In this document: positions 13,601 through 24,657 of the stretch, in pieces | Layout of the letters: every line of letters begins with the position of its first letter | How positions within the stretch are numbered: position 1 is the first letter of the stretch | Assembly (NCBI GenBank): GCA_036925085.1 | Contig: JAUPFP010000008.1 | Coordinates: forward strand, 4,737,277 to 4,801,276 | Direction of reading: 5' to 3' | Source of the DNA: Brachycybe producta | Lineage: Eukaryota; Arthropoda; Diplopoda; Playtdesmida; Andrognathidae | Length of the DNA stretch: 64,000 bases | Notes under the pieces: model-generated | The model's database searches: none | What the model saw: the letters and a program-made list of their open reading frames with translations, nothing else | Told to the model about the DNA's origin: nothing | Program-made: the position numbers and the translations under genes

Positions 13601-15168
13601 AACCTTACATTGACAACTGACTAACCGCCTTTCCTAATCGAAAAAAATATTTCTTTGCTCAAATAAATTGCAAACAAATAAAAAAAATCTGCACGTTCTT
13701 TAAGATATGTATGCCTACCTGGAGTAATAATAAAAATAAGACAGTATGCCTAGATTAAAATTTTAAAATTGGAATCCGAGCTAGTACATTCAATATATAG
13801 AACTACTATGTCAGCAATAGTTCCAAATGTATTACTTTAATACATATAATAGAGAGCTAGCAAGACAAACCAATTTGAGCTCAAAACTGCATATGAGAAA
13901 ATGTCAAGGTGATCTTGAGAGCTACAATATTAAATGTTTTGCGGCACCACTCTCGAACTACATTTGTTTTCTATGTATTAATATATATTCTATTGCGAGA
14001 ACCTATTCTTAAAGGTCTTCAATCCATCACAATTCTGTTGTTACATGTTGCCAAAATAACTATGAAAATTCATTGGCCCAATAAAGTTTTACTTGGGGCT
14101 CGTGAGCTTCTAAAGTTTCTAATTGGCCACCCCCTGTTACCATTTATAAAAGCAGAAATATCAGTATAATTGGACTGAATTCAAAATAATGATGAATTAA
14201 ATTAGACTTAATTCGAATCCGAGAATCGACTTTATAATAATTTTATTTATTCAATTACTTTAATTGGGTTTCATACGAAATGCTCCTTATTTGCTTAATA
14301 ATACATGCATGTTACATCTAGAATGTATTTTTTTTCTCTTTAAATCTGAATAAATCTTTTTCTTTAGTAGACAATGTTATGGGAACACATGAATTCATAT
14401 TGTGTCAGCCTCAGCTGCAATTTTGAGTTTAATAATTCAATCATCTTCAAAAAATCGTAGCATAACCATATACTCTCTTTTTTTGTTTGTTTTGTTTTTT
14501 AAAAAGGAATTTACTTAACAACAGTGATGGGCATCACGTCTATTTCTGTCATTATGACGGTGATCGTGTTGAATTTCCATCACCGTGGTCCAATCAAGAA
14601 GGAGGTTCCCAATTGGATGCGACGTCTCATCCTCGAACAATTAGCAGCCTGCACTCGAGTCAAAACGAAAACGCTTAAAACGTTTCCAGACTACAAAGAC
14701 TTTAGCAGATCAGACACAGGTCGAGAATGTCCATCGAACGCCTGCAATTACATAAAAGTGGAACCTTTACTGAGACTCAACATCGATAATCTTCCCAATG
14801 CCAATCACTTGGATCAGGACCTCAGAGAAAACGCTGGTGTCGGAGAAGAGTTTTCGTCCACAGAGTCACTCAATAACATCAATATGAACGACTTGACTCG
14901 AGTGTGTCACAAGAGGTCCAAACAAAATGTCACTGGCACTGCTACTGGCACGAACGGCCTAGTACAGGACGAAATACTAAAGGCATTGAAATACATGATT
15001 GCTAAACAAGAAGACGAAGAACATAACCTGAAAATTGTAAATGAATGGCGACAAATAGCCACTGTTCTCGACCGATTCCTTTTTTGGATCTTCTTCGTTG
15101 TGACACTCGTGTCTTCCGTTTCCTTCCTCGTCATCATACCTTTGGAACGTCGAGGATTTTACGGTTGA
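949..15168 (+). CDS. Nicotinic acetylcholine receptor alpha-type subunit, 3' four exons (5' end outside window)
   Basis: Subunit of a pentameric cation channel gated by acetylcholine at the cell membrane. Exons: 949-993 (45 bp), 6734-6843 (110 bp), 9608-10143 and 14507-15168, all GT-AG with matching phases; 450 residues are visible. Exon 1 reads DEKNQVLTTNVWLDQ. Exon 2 gives loop D Trp and loop A WLPDIVLYN. Exon 3 holds the Cys-loop (Cys codons 9705 and 9747, 13 residues apart), loop B GSWMYDG, the vicinal Cys pair of loop C (9897-9902) that defines alpha subunits, M1, and M2 with the GEK cation-selectivity start. Exon 4 has M3, a cytoplasmic loop of about 150 residues, M4 and stop TGA. Oddities: loop C ends EPF where most alpha subunits have EPY, and M2 position 2' is Gly. 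The signal peptide and first exons lie upstream of the window. Subtype (alpha7/9/10-like or divergent) is uncertain. Confidence 0.93.
1622..1654. repeat. (AC)n microsatellite
   Basis: About 16 uninterrupted AC units. Confidence 0.95.
3057..3246. mobile_element. MITE with 3-bp TAA duplications, PIF/Harbinger-like
   Basis: A 190-bp element whose ends are inverted repeats of about 38 bp with few mismatches, starting GGCCTTGTTTCCA. It is flanked on both sides by TAA (3054-3056 and 3247-3249), the usual target of PIF/Harbinger elements. No transposase is encoded. Confidence 0.7.
4583..4712. repeat. 130-bp foldback element
   Basis: Two arms of about 50 bp are near-perfect reverse complements (the outer end CATCC pairs with GGATG, the inner end is TCCATTTCGCG). 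They surround a loop of about 25 bp. Probably a MITE of unknown family. Confidence 0.7.
8161..8303. mobile_element. Truncated copy of the GGCTCCGCCC/GACGTCAG foldback MITE
   Basis: Shares blocks with the complete copy at 24446-24657: GTTGGCTCCGCCC, then TATGACGACCGGCAAC, then an inner hairpin whose arms carry TTATGTAGTCTGACG and its complement. The outer right arm is missing. Confidence 0.65.
9249..9555. mobile_element. Inverted-repeat MITE family, copy A
   Basis: Long foldback. The left arm carries AGAAACTAGAAGAGTTGCTC, and the right arm carries the complement of the same block. Outer ends are GAACT and AGTTC. Other copies are at 12215, 43540, 46488, 56507 and 57690. Confidence 0.65.
11253..11278. 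repeat. (CT)n microsatellite
   Basis: About 13 CT units in the nAChR intron. Confidence 0.95.
12215..12486. mobile_element. Inverted-repeat MITE family, copy B
   Basis: The best-preserved copy. The left arm core is GAAACTAGAAGGGTAGCTCA, followed by ATCACTTAAG; the right arm is its reverse complement near 12398-12429. Outer ends carry TATTCTGTC and GACAGAATA. Confidence 0.8.
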
Positions 15169-15379
15169 GTTTGGACCTATACACTATATACAGTTTATCT
15201 AATACGTAATCCTCCATTTTACGTGCGTGTGATTTCCATCTTTTAAGAAATATACTTAAAAAGATTCAATTTCAGTGTATGAGATTCATATAAGACATTT
15301 AATTGTCATTGTATATGAAGAAAACTTCCAACTAACCCTTTTTTTTTATTACAAGTTGCAACTGAGTATATGTTATTTC

Positions 15380-15514
15380 TATAGTTGCTGCACTGTAACT
15401 TGAAGCTGGTGACGTCAGATGATTGCTATCATCAGACTAAATGATACAATCCTAATATTGTTTTTATCAACCCATCTGACGTCACAAGCTTCAAGTTACA
15501 GTGTGGCAACTATA
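15380..15514. repeat. Foldback element with 42-bp arms
   Basis: The left arm (15380-15421) and right arm (15473-15514) are reverse complements with about three mismatches and include GTGACGTCAGATG. It probably lies in the nAChR 3' UTR. Confidence 0.75.
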
Positions 15515-15868
15515 ACTTCTTTAGAAATCAGGAAAACTGCGAGTTCGTAATAGAACTTAATCAGTGCCAATAATTTCCTAGTGGTAGCCTAATGATCTTG
15601 TAATAAATATACCTATTTTCTCAATAGCGATTTTCATATGAAAATATGTAGACTCAAACACATCTTTCTAAATTATATATAGAAAAATAGTATCTAGGTT
15701 GTCATAACCTAAATATATTAATAAACTGGAATTATTGATTAATTATTATTGTGAGTTGATTAATAATACTTTTACCTACGAGTTTGTTTACTTTTTTTTT
15801 TCTACAGAAGGCATTTTTGTATACAGTGATGATCGAGAGTTCACAGGCTAATGTGTGTTTTTGTGTGC

Positions 15869-15874
15869 AATAAA
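15869..15874 (+). terminator. Candidate nAChR polyadenylation signal
   Basis: AATAAA about 700 bp after the nAChR stop, followed by a GT-rich stretch. Other AATAAA hexamers exist nearby (about 15602), so the choice is tentative. Confidence 0.4.
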
Positions 15875-16876
15875 TGACTAGCTTTTAGAAAGAAAGTTTT
15901 GAGGTGTTGTGCTTCATTAGGAAGTTCACAACAACCCATGATTTGTAAGGACCGTCCAACACAGACTATAACAATTGGAAGCCATTTATGTTGCATTAGT
16001 TATCCTGATGTTTCCATAAGCATTAAACATATATGTCATACAGCAACAACAGGAGATATTGTGTTCTCATAAGGGCAACAAACGCTTGTTGATTGGCACA
16101 AATGAAACAGTCAACAAGATGAGATTTGTGGAGACCGTCAACTCTAGAGAAACATCCACAGACGGTCCCCATTTTTCTCCGCTTGTTGCACAAGAGATGA
16201 TATTTGAAAACTTGCAACAGAAACATCTGGAAATAATTGATGACTTTGTTGCACAAACCTGTTGAAGGTCGAAATGTCTGGACTTGTCTCCGCCACCAGT
16301 TGCATTCTGTGTGGGCGCTCCTTTAACTCAAAGATTCTTAAGTTGAAACTGAGTTTTTTTATTACATAATTTTTTTAGATTAACTATGAGCGTAGTTTTC
16401 AAATAAGCATTGAAATCTCATTGTAAAATTATAAAAAAAAAACTGAGAATTCAATAACAATTTTATAAAGAATTATCCAAGTTCTGATATACGAGCATAA
16501 AGTTGAACTTAAAAAAGAAGCTTATCAATGTTTGTCATAAATGAACCCCACTAATGACAGGTTTCAACTGCATTAAATTAAACTAGTTCACTGATAAAAA
16601 TGAATACTGTATGTAAATAAATCAAGTGTTTATTTTACATAAATGATTATTGTATTGCCACCGACAGAATTTGGCCTTGTTTTGAAAAAAAAAATACTTA
16701 TGGTAAAAAAGATTACTTGAAAGTTGAAATACACAAAATATCTAAAGTGATTTCTAATTATTCTTATACTACTCTTAACATTTACAAAATCAAATATATC
16801 AAAATGTTTAACAAAATGCCGTTGTTCGATTTTTTTGTAGATCTCTCGTGATAACGAGGATTTGCTCTTAACCCAT

Positions 16877-19176
16877 TCAATTAAGATTTTTCTGCTGCTT
16901 CAGTTCCTTGCTGCCGGGAACAACACCCCAGTTCTCGGGCTGCGACATGCTAGCGGAATACGGACGTCCAGAAGCCGGTCTGATGTTTTCCCAATATTGG
17001 CGGTTCGCTCTGACATAAATTCATAGTGATAACATGTGTAAAAATGACCTGATCTGACAATCATCTAATAAAAATCGTATTACCTCTCTCGCACCCACGG
17101 CTTCGTGTGCATCTTTAGGCCAGCAGCCCACGGATCGTGCTTCTCGGATCCCTGTGGTAGGTGACCTCTCTCCGGAGCCAATTCTTCGGCAATAGCTCGA
17201 ATATGGAAGGCTTCGAAGCCACAGCAGCCTCCAATGTATCGAACTCCAAGTTCGTATGCCTTTCTTGCAAAAGCATGAATGTCCCATCTGGTGCAAGTAC
17301 GAGCTTCGAGGGCTAAAACAGATTTAATGGACTAGTTAAACAAATTACTTCATTAATTAAATAATTAATTCGAGAACAAAATTACCAAATGGAAATTCGG
17401 GCAAGTCAATAAATCCTTGTCGGCCGGCATCGGGTGTATGAAGTGCCAATGGTTGACACATGAGGTAAGCCTTAAGTCCAGCATGTTCCAAACCATGTTT
17501 CATTAATCGGACAGTTTCCAATGATCGTTGAGGATCAAAATGGCAGTTTACACCGACAATGTTTGCACCTTTATTGCAAAATTAAAAACTTCATTAATAA
17601 AAAGAAAATTTGCAAATTTTTTCGAAAAAGGTTACCAGCTCTGGCCATGCGAACTGCACATTGATCAGCAGGTACTCCATGTAAATCTCCATCTGGACCA
17701 ATGCACATAGTGGCTGCGACAGCTTTGCCGGTAGCCTTGCATACTTCAATGGCCCACTCAATTTCTTCAACGTGTTCGAAATACTGGAAAAAAAACAATA
17801 GATAAAACAATTTTCTGAAGCAGAGTGCAAAAACTTCAAAATTGTTATGTTGTATATGATTTTTTAAATATCACAACGAAAACACGTGCAGTATATTCAA
17901 TTAGCACCCTTCAGTGGCTAACTAAAAGTGCCAAAAATAACTTTTTTGATATTATGGACTTTACAAAGCTTTAAATTTGTCACTTCTGGGAACAGATAAG
18001 CCCTCCTGAGTCTTTTTCATGGCATTTAACGACTTAGATTTTTTGCCTCAAAACTTCTGAGACTGTTTGTCTGCATTCTGTTAACAAATATACTAATGAG
18101 CCTCTACCAATCTCTTTAAGTAAATTCGTAAGCCACAATAAATGTAAAATTAAATTTAATCAAGGTTTATATAAATATTCTCTCCCCTCTAAAAAGAAAA
18201 ACAATTCTCACCTCACAAAGTAAAAAGTCCACGTTATTTTCTACAAAAGCATCCACTTGCTTCTTGAATTCTTGCTGGACAGCTGCCTTCGGTTCACCAG
18301 ATAGGTATGAAGGAGTCTGGCTAAGTCCTCCCAAAACCAAAGCATTACCTTCGGCTGCAACTTCTCTGGCAATTTTGCAAGAAGCAGCATTAACTCCACG
18401 AACCTAACATTCAATAGATTTCAATAGAAACTTAATATGTGAAGCAGTTCAAGAAAATAATATTTAATTATTCAAAATGTACCGTGTGCTTCTCTGCTGC
18501 CTTGTTGCCTCGATTGTCCAGTTTGTCTTCACTGGCATAGAAGGTAAATGCTTGCAAGACATCCGAACCAGCCCTTAAAAATTCTCTATGTAGCTGTTTC
18601 ACTATAAAATATCCAAATTTTAATAAATAAATATTAAAACATATTTATGTATAATTTCATAAAACGTACCAGCTTCTGGGTGTTCAACACTGGCTTCTGG
18701 AGTCCAGGGACCAGCTTTAACGTAGCCTCTCTTCTCCAACTGCCACACATATCCACCATCACCAATGACAACACCTTCAGCCAAACGCTCCAAAATTCCC
18801 TTGAAAAAAAATGATATAAGTTGGTTTGAGGTTATGATTCCCAGCTGTGACCAAAAGACTTTTGTCAATAGGTCAAGAGCCATAAGTACTATTTTGAACA
18901 ATCATGTTTCTTCAAGCATATTCTATTTGAGACATAACAAGTTTGTTGTTGTCTCAAATTTATTTTACATGCTACGTTTCTCAAAATATCTTAAAAAATG
19001 CGTATTTCTTATAATGAAAGAAATAATGAAATTTAAAAGTTGCATAAGAAATTGATAATTAAAGATCCAAGAAAGACCAATAATAAATACTGAAAATATT
19101 TTTATAGTAAATTTCGATTTTTAAATTTATGATGTGCATTGTGTCATTTAAGCAAGATTACCTTTCTAGCACTCAT
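16877..19176 (-). CDS. BHMT: Betaine-homocysteine S-methyltransferase, copy 1 (382 aa, complete)
   Basis: Zinc enzyme that transfers a methyl group from betaine to homocysteine, giving methionine and dimethylglycine. Exons in gene order: 19162-19176, 18670-18799, 18483-18601, 18212-18403, 17636-17783, 17386-17568, 17084-17312 and 16877-17009; all phases agree. It aligns with human BHMT at a constant offset of 7: Asp19 in GDGG, Trp37, Tyr70, Tyr153 (human Tyr160), and zinc ligands Cys210 (GVNCHFDP) and Cys292/Cys293 (GGCCGFE). The C-terminal tail keeps the vertebrate-like NWGV...ELKQQK segment. The start MSARK is followed at once by a GT donor, as in the other copies. Of the three copies it is the most like canonical BHMT, and the best candidate for the ancestral activity. 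Confidence 0.95.
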
Positions 19177-19263
19177 TTCTACACTTTAATAGATAAAGTC
19201 AAAACACTAATTGACTCTTCAAATGACCAACTAAAACTGCGATAACTATGATAAAATCAAGCG

Positions 19264-19271
19264 TTTATATA
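19264..19271 (-). promoter_or_regulatory. TATA box of BHMT copy 1
   Basis: On the minus strand it reads CTATATAAACG, 88-95 bp upstream of the ATG. The same motif sits at nearly the same distance in copies 2 and 3. Confidence 0.65.
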
Positions 19272-19548
19272 GGAAATTAATATATTGCTGAAATGCAATT
19301 TCATTGGCTCAATAACTCCAATCTGTCATTGTCCGAAGTTTTCAGATAATCAATCACTGCACGACTTTTATTAAACATATAAAGCTTGTAATATAGAGAG
19401 AGTACGTGAAAAAAAACATATTGCATAAACTACGAAATATGATCAAAGTCGTAAGTTACAAAGTTACAATTTACTGTCTCTTCTAATAGGTTTCTCCTCA
19501 CTTGTTGCTTAGTGCAATAGATAGACATTTGAAGGATGAAAACTTACT

Positions 19549-20060
19549 CAGGGGCCGGCGCCCGCATGACTATTTTATGGGGAAGGGGTGGGGGGCGAAT
19601 TGCAAAGGCTAAATTTGAAAATAACTACATTTGACAAAAATAGCGTCAAATAATACCACTCATTGGGCTTTAATACACATTCATAAAAATCATGTTATGT
19701 CTAGGCTAGGGTTTCGACCAAATATCAATTTTTTTGTACACCTCGTTATTCAGGCTGAAAATCAACTGACATATTGTACACTACAAGGCTTTGGAATACA
19801 TGGATCTTTACAATAAATATAAAACAACCGTACCTAAAGACTAAATAGTTTCAATTAATATATGCCTACCGCCCTATCTGAATTGGCCTAACCTTTCATT
19901 AGCCCATTGCACACAGGAAAAGAAGACAGACTTGTCTGTCAGACTTCACTGGGAATGTATTTCACCTAAAAGTTCCATTCCCGTTCAGAAAGGGGGGGGG
20001 GGGGGTATGAGGACATATTTCATTGGGTGTCTGTAATCGTAAAAATGTTAAGAACCCCTG
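19549..20060. mobile_element. Possible degraded hAT-like element
   Basis: Bounded by CAGGGG and CCCCTG, with the right end reading inward CAGGGGTTCTTAACA as in many hAT ends. The 8-bp flanks match at 5 of 8 positions. Only the first six bases of the two ends agree, so these may be fragments of two elements. Confidence 0.3.
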
Positions 20061-21459
20061 CACTAACGTATAAATTGCAATTTTTGTTTTTTACTCAAAT
20101 AATCCGTTTAACGTCATTTATAGTATATTCCTATTAATAACCTTTTTGACATTTAATCTAAACTCTAAACTGATCATCACTAGAACATACGACATTGACT
20201 AACACTTAAATTATTTCATAATCAATTTTGATATTAGCTAACATGTTTGTTGGTCTCACTAAATGGGTATAAAAAAGTCTTTCGTTTAACATTGTGAACT
20301 AATTATAAAATAATTTATTGAAAATTTCAAATAACAAAATTGTTACTACGATCTTAATACGTAATTATAATGTTTTATTAATTGAAATAAAAAATAATCA
20401 TATGGAATCATCACTAAAATAGCTCGCATGAGCATAGATAGCTACAATAATTAAGACATATTATTAAAATAAATGCTGAAAATATAAAACTAATATTTGT
20501 GCATATTATTCTTATTATCTCAAATCAAAAATCAAAATTTCTGTTGGGATAATGTTGACGTGTTGTTTTCAATTACACTTATGTCCCGATAAAAACTAAA
20601 TTGCAATCTAAGAGCCAAAATGCTTCAATGCTTGTCACAAATTATTAAACCTTAATAAAAAAAATATCTCGGCTACATAAAATATTATTTTGTAGTTCTC
20701 CTAATTCGTGATAATAAAGGCCGCTTCAGCGCTGCTCTGAAAATTATTCGATAATTATTTCTACAGTTTCAGTTTAGAGCAAAGTCTCAACAAAAATATT
20801 ACTAAACAGTACGTGATTAGAGAGATTGTTAAAGTTATAATGAATAATTCCATAGGACCTTTAAGAAGTTATGCGACTTTATGAAAGTTTTCGAAAATTA
20901 TGTATTTTATATATTTTTATTAATGGTTTAACTTAATTATTATTCCACATACGACAGGAATGTGTTACAATCCGGAACGCTTTTCCCGTATGGTTTTGAA
21001 AAAAGAGACAGATCTATTCTCAAAATAAACAATACAAGTTGGCAAGGAACTTAGAAACAAATCTTAATTTGCTTGATGTTTATTTAAACAATTCGTGCCT
21101 AGCCATATTCAATTTGTGACATGGACAGACACAAAGTCATGTACATTCACCAGTCAGCTATCATTAATAGTCACTTATTCTGTGATGCAATGCATAAAGA
21201 ACAATATTTAAACATTTAAATCTCGTTAAAACGATTAAAGAAAGTTATTCAGAAGTTAGATGGATGCAAAAAATTATACAGACGAACAAATGGATAGCAC
21301 TATTGTAGAACAGTTATGACACACCAGCACGGTGTGTGTCAAAATACTTGCAATTGTCAATATGCGTTTTGTACATTTTATGCAAACTTTTGACCTTAGT
21401 AATGACTATTCACTAATTGGAAACAATGCCAATAATTTATTTGCAAAAAGCTTGTTTCA

Positions 21460-21465
21460 TTTATT
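21460..21465 (-). terminator. Candidate polyadenylation signal of BHMT copy 2
   Basis: AATAAA on the minus strand, about 195 bp past the stop, inside a block conserved in copy 3. Confidence 0.45.
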
Positions 21466-21659
21466 GATTTTTTTGACGTCTGTACAATTAAATAAGAAAA
21501 AATGTTGTTAAGACACAGTAACATTCAAAAAAACACAGTAACATTCAATTAGGAAAAAACAAAACAAAAATCAAATATTACTTATTGTATCATGTTGCAT
21601 CAATAAATTACTTTTAGGGAGGTATATTATTCTTGCAGCTTCAATTTTTTTCGTTCATG

Positions 21660-23790
21660 TTATTGTTGCCTTGACTGACTCAAACCCTGTGGAAGTGACA
21701 TGCTAGCAGACTGAGGACGTCCAGAAGCAGGTTGTAGATCTTCCCAGTATTGACGGTTAGCTCTGTCGTTAATTAATACCCGAAAAATATTCATTATTGT
21801 AAATTATAATCAATGTTGCCAGGTTTTACTGAAAGATATAGCAATTAATAAAAAAAAAACCTACCTTGCTCGAACCCATGGCTTTGTGTGCATTTTCAAT
21901 CCAGCGGCCCACAAGTCGTGTTTCTCGGATCCAGCTGGCAGACGACCTCTTTCAGCAGCTAGCTCTTCAGAAATTGCTCTAATGTGGTATGCTTCAAATC
22001 CGCAGCAACCTCCAATGTAATGCACGCCCATTTCGTAAGCCTTACGAGCATATGCGTGGATGTCCCACCTGGTGCAGGTGCGAGGTTCAAGAGCTGCATT
22101 AGATAAAGTCAAATTATTTAGTTAAGCTCGGTGAAACATGTTGCTATTAAACTTGGACGTTATTCACCGAAGGGAAATTCGGGGAATTGGACGAAGCCTT
22201 CGTTGCTTGCGTCAGGAGTGTGGTATCCTAACGGTTGGCACATAAGGTAGGCTTTAAGACCGGCCTTTTCTAAACTGTGTTTCATGATACTAAGGGTATC
22301 CAAAGAACGAATTGGATCAAAATGGCAATTAACTCCAATAATGTCGGCTCCTGTAAAAACAGAAAATTTAGATTTATACCAAGCACATCATAATGATCAT
22401 AAACGTACACATATGATCTTACCGGCTCTAACCATGCGGACTGCACACTGTTCAGTGGGCACTCCGTCTATGTCACCATTTAAACCAATACACATATTGG
22501 CTGCAATCGGTTTACCTGTAGACTTGCACACCTCAATGGCCCATTCAATTTCTTCAATGTTGGCAAACATCTACAATTTAAACAGAAAGACAAAGTAAAT
22601 CCTATGGCTGTACCGATCACACTTTTTTTTACTGAGCCAATACCGAACCGATCACACAAAAAAATCGGCATGCCGATCGATTTAACCGAGCCGATGATGA
22701 CGATTTTCACTACCGATTTTGGCTGCTTGCGTCGGCCAAGAGAGAAGCGGTTCGCACAAGAACGTATGGAAAAAAAGTTAAATTATAATTTTCGAGTTTA
22801 CAAAGCAATGGCAAGATGAAGTTGGTAATAAATTGATTCACATCGGAAATCGGTTAACATTTGTTCGCCGATCCGATTTTTACTGATTAACAGTAAATCG
22901 CCAAAAATCGGTTAGGCAAAATCGGCTCGGTACAGCCTTAGTAAATACCTATTCATTTTCAAGTCCTACAAAGCATTCGGAAAATTCACAACTTGAAATG
23001 TAATTTATCTTACCTCGCATAGCAAAAAGTCAGTATCTTTAAAAGCTTCAACTTGTTTGCAAAACTCTTGCTGAACAACAGCCTTTGGTTTTCCGGAAAT
23101 GTAGGATGGTGTTTGGGTCACCGAACCGAGCACCAAAGCATTTCCTTCAGCAGCCACTTCTCTAGCAATTTTGCAAGCCGCAGCATTGATCGCATTCACC
23201 TGTGTAGTTCATAATTAGAATTGATGAATTTCATAATTATTAGTTATGTACAAATATTCTCAAAAAAGAAGCTTCTTCATACCGACAATTTCCCAGCAGC
23301 ATTGTTGCCAAGGTTGTTAAGTTTATCTTCACTGGCATAAAATGTAAATGCCTGCAACACATCAGCACCAGCTCTCAAGAATTCTCGGTGTAATTGTTTC
23401 ACTGTAAATATATTTAGGTTAGAAATATTTTAATAAAAGATAATTTTTTTAAATAATTAATACCGGCTTCAGGATGTTCAATGTTAGCTTCTGGTGTCCA
23501 AGGACCGGCTTTGACGTAGCCTCTCTTTTCCAACTGAAACAGATATCCGCCATCACCGATGACGACACCTTCGGCCAATCGTTCCAAAATTCCCTATGAA
23601 ATAAATTTTTAAAAATTTCAAAATTTGTGTATTTTTTTTAAAATTGCCGTAAATTTTTATTTTTAAAGATACTATGGTGGAAATATTATTTTAGGAAATT
23701 CATAACAGGCCTAATTTTAGCTTCTGAAAAACAAAATTTGAAACAGAAATGTTACAGAAATTTATACAAATTCACCTTTTTAGAATTCAT
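21660..23790 (-). CDS. Betaine-homocysteine S-methyltransferase paralogue, copy 2 (370 aa, complete)
   Basis: Exons: 23776-23790, 23464-23593, 23283-23401, 23014-23199, 22423-22570, 22168-22350, 21865-22093 and 21660-21762. Intron positions and phases are identical to copy 1. Zinc ligands Cys208 and Cys290/Cys291 and the GDGG motif are present, and there is no internal stop. It differs from copy 1 in three ways: the residue matching human Tyr160 is Met151 (MFANIEE in place of YFEHVEE), exon 4 is two codons shorter, and the tail is replaced by a short Gln/Ser-rich end (GLSQSRQQ). Intron 4 contains a hAT-type MITE. A methyltransferase of the BHMT family is certain, but use of betaine as donor is not. 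Confidence 0.93.
22603..22940. mobile_element. Non-autonomous hAT element in BHMT-2 intron 4
   Basis: A 338-bp insertion with inverted ends TA(T/A)GGCTGTACCGA. It is flanked by 8-bp target duplications GTAAATCC (22595-22602) and GTAAATAC (22941-22948). The interior has repeated ATCGG motifs, typical of one group of hAT MITEs. Copy 3 has a single GTAAATAC at the matching place (about 28213), which is a paralogous empty site. Confidence 0.88.
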
Positions 23791-23872
23791 TTCGAAATTG
23801 TTATTAAAAAAATTGTCAATGCGATGAAGAACAAATGAGAATGAATGAGGAAGAGAACAAATTTAGACAACA

Positions 23873-23880
23873 TTTATATA
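23873..23880 (-). promoter_or_regulatory. TATA box of BHMT copy 2
   Basis: CTATATAAATG on the minus strand, 83-90 bp upstream of the ATG, in a block conserved with copy 3. Confidence 0.65.
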
Positions 23881-23985
23881 GCCACAAATTTCAGATTTTT
23901 TTTGAAAACCTGACTGGTCATCTTTTGCAATTTCATTCAATTATCAAAATTAAATACATCAGACGAAAGTAATACAGTATGTCCT

Positions 23986-24011
23986 ACACACACACACACA
24001 CACACACACAC
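23986..24011. repeat. (AC)n microsatellite
   Basis: About 13 AC units upstream of BHMT copy 2. Confidence 0.95.
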
Positions 24012-24445
24012 GTTGGTTCTGGATAACTTCCCTGTGTATGCTGTTAAATGCAATTTAATAATTTTATAATTAAGAGTAAATGTTACAATAAAGATTAGAT
24101 ATAAAAAAGCATTCCATGTTTTATGTTTAGTTGAGATACCGGTAATGCATCATTTAAACATAAAATATGTAATACTATTATATCCAATCTTTATTTTATA
24201 ATCTTTACTCAAGAATAAAATTAAATTTCATAAAATAAACCATGCACTTATTAACAAAAATATACATTAATACACGTGTACATGTATACATGTGCATACA
24301 TTTTTGGGACATACTGTATAAATAATATATTTTGAGAACTATAACCTCTTCTTTCCCTTCTACGCTACCATAAATGAAAATTTATATACAAGGTGTCCCA
24401 TAAGGCATGGATTCAAAAACAATACAAATGCAGTGTCGTTCTTTC

Positions 24446-24657
24446 AAACAGGCTTTTAGAAATCGGGACGAACACAAGTTGGCTCCGCCCTTTTTATGAC
24501 GACCGGCAACTTTCTTATTGGTTTGTTGTGTGGTTCGACGTTGAAAAGAGCGGAGCACGTGACGTCAGACTACATAACCAACCAATTAGATGTTGCGTTC
24601 GTCATAAAAAAGGGGCGGAGCCAACTTGTGTTCGTCACGATTTCTGAATGCCTGTTT
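24446..24657. mobile_element. Complete GGCTCCGCCC/GACGTCAG foldback MITE
   Basis: 212 bp with outer inverted repeats of about 60 bp (AAACAGGC, AGAAATCG.GACGAACACAA, GTTGGCTCCGCCC, TTATGACGA) and an inner block with GACGTCAG. It is absent from the matching stretch of the copy 3 unit (about 29370-29400). A truncated relative is at 8161-8303. Confidence 0.8.

Larger units (their letters stand above)
10144..14506 (+). other. nAChR intron before the M3-M4 exon
   Basis: GT-AG phase-1 intron. It has a (CT)n tract (11253-11278), a diverged relative of the 3057 element near 11291-11404, and an inverted-repeat family copy (12215-12486). The stretch 12950-13500 is very AT-rich. No coding signal is seen. 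Confidence 0.55.
15169..16876. other. Intergenic region between convergent nAChR and BHMT-1
   Basis: Contains the probable nAChR 3' UTR with a polyadenylation signal at 15869-15874, a foldback element (15380-15514), and a less AT-rich stretch (about 15950-16330) that I cannot assign. Confidence 0.6.
19177..21659. other. Spacer between BHMT copies 1 and 2
   Basis: Holds the copy 1 promoter, a possible hAT-like remnant (19549-20060) with a 14-base G run, and the 3' flank of copy 2, which starts the duplicated unit near 21190. No gene is seen. Confidence 0.55.

Noticed and set aside
22604-22819. 71-codon frame upstream of BHMT-2 exon 5
   Set aside because: Lies inside the hAT MITE; no protein family recognised.
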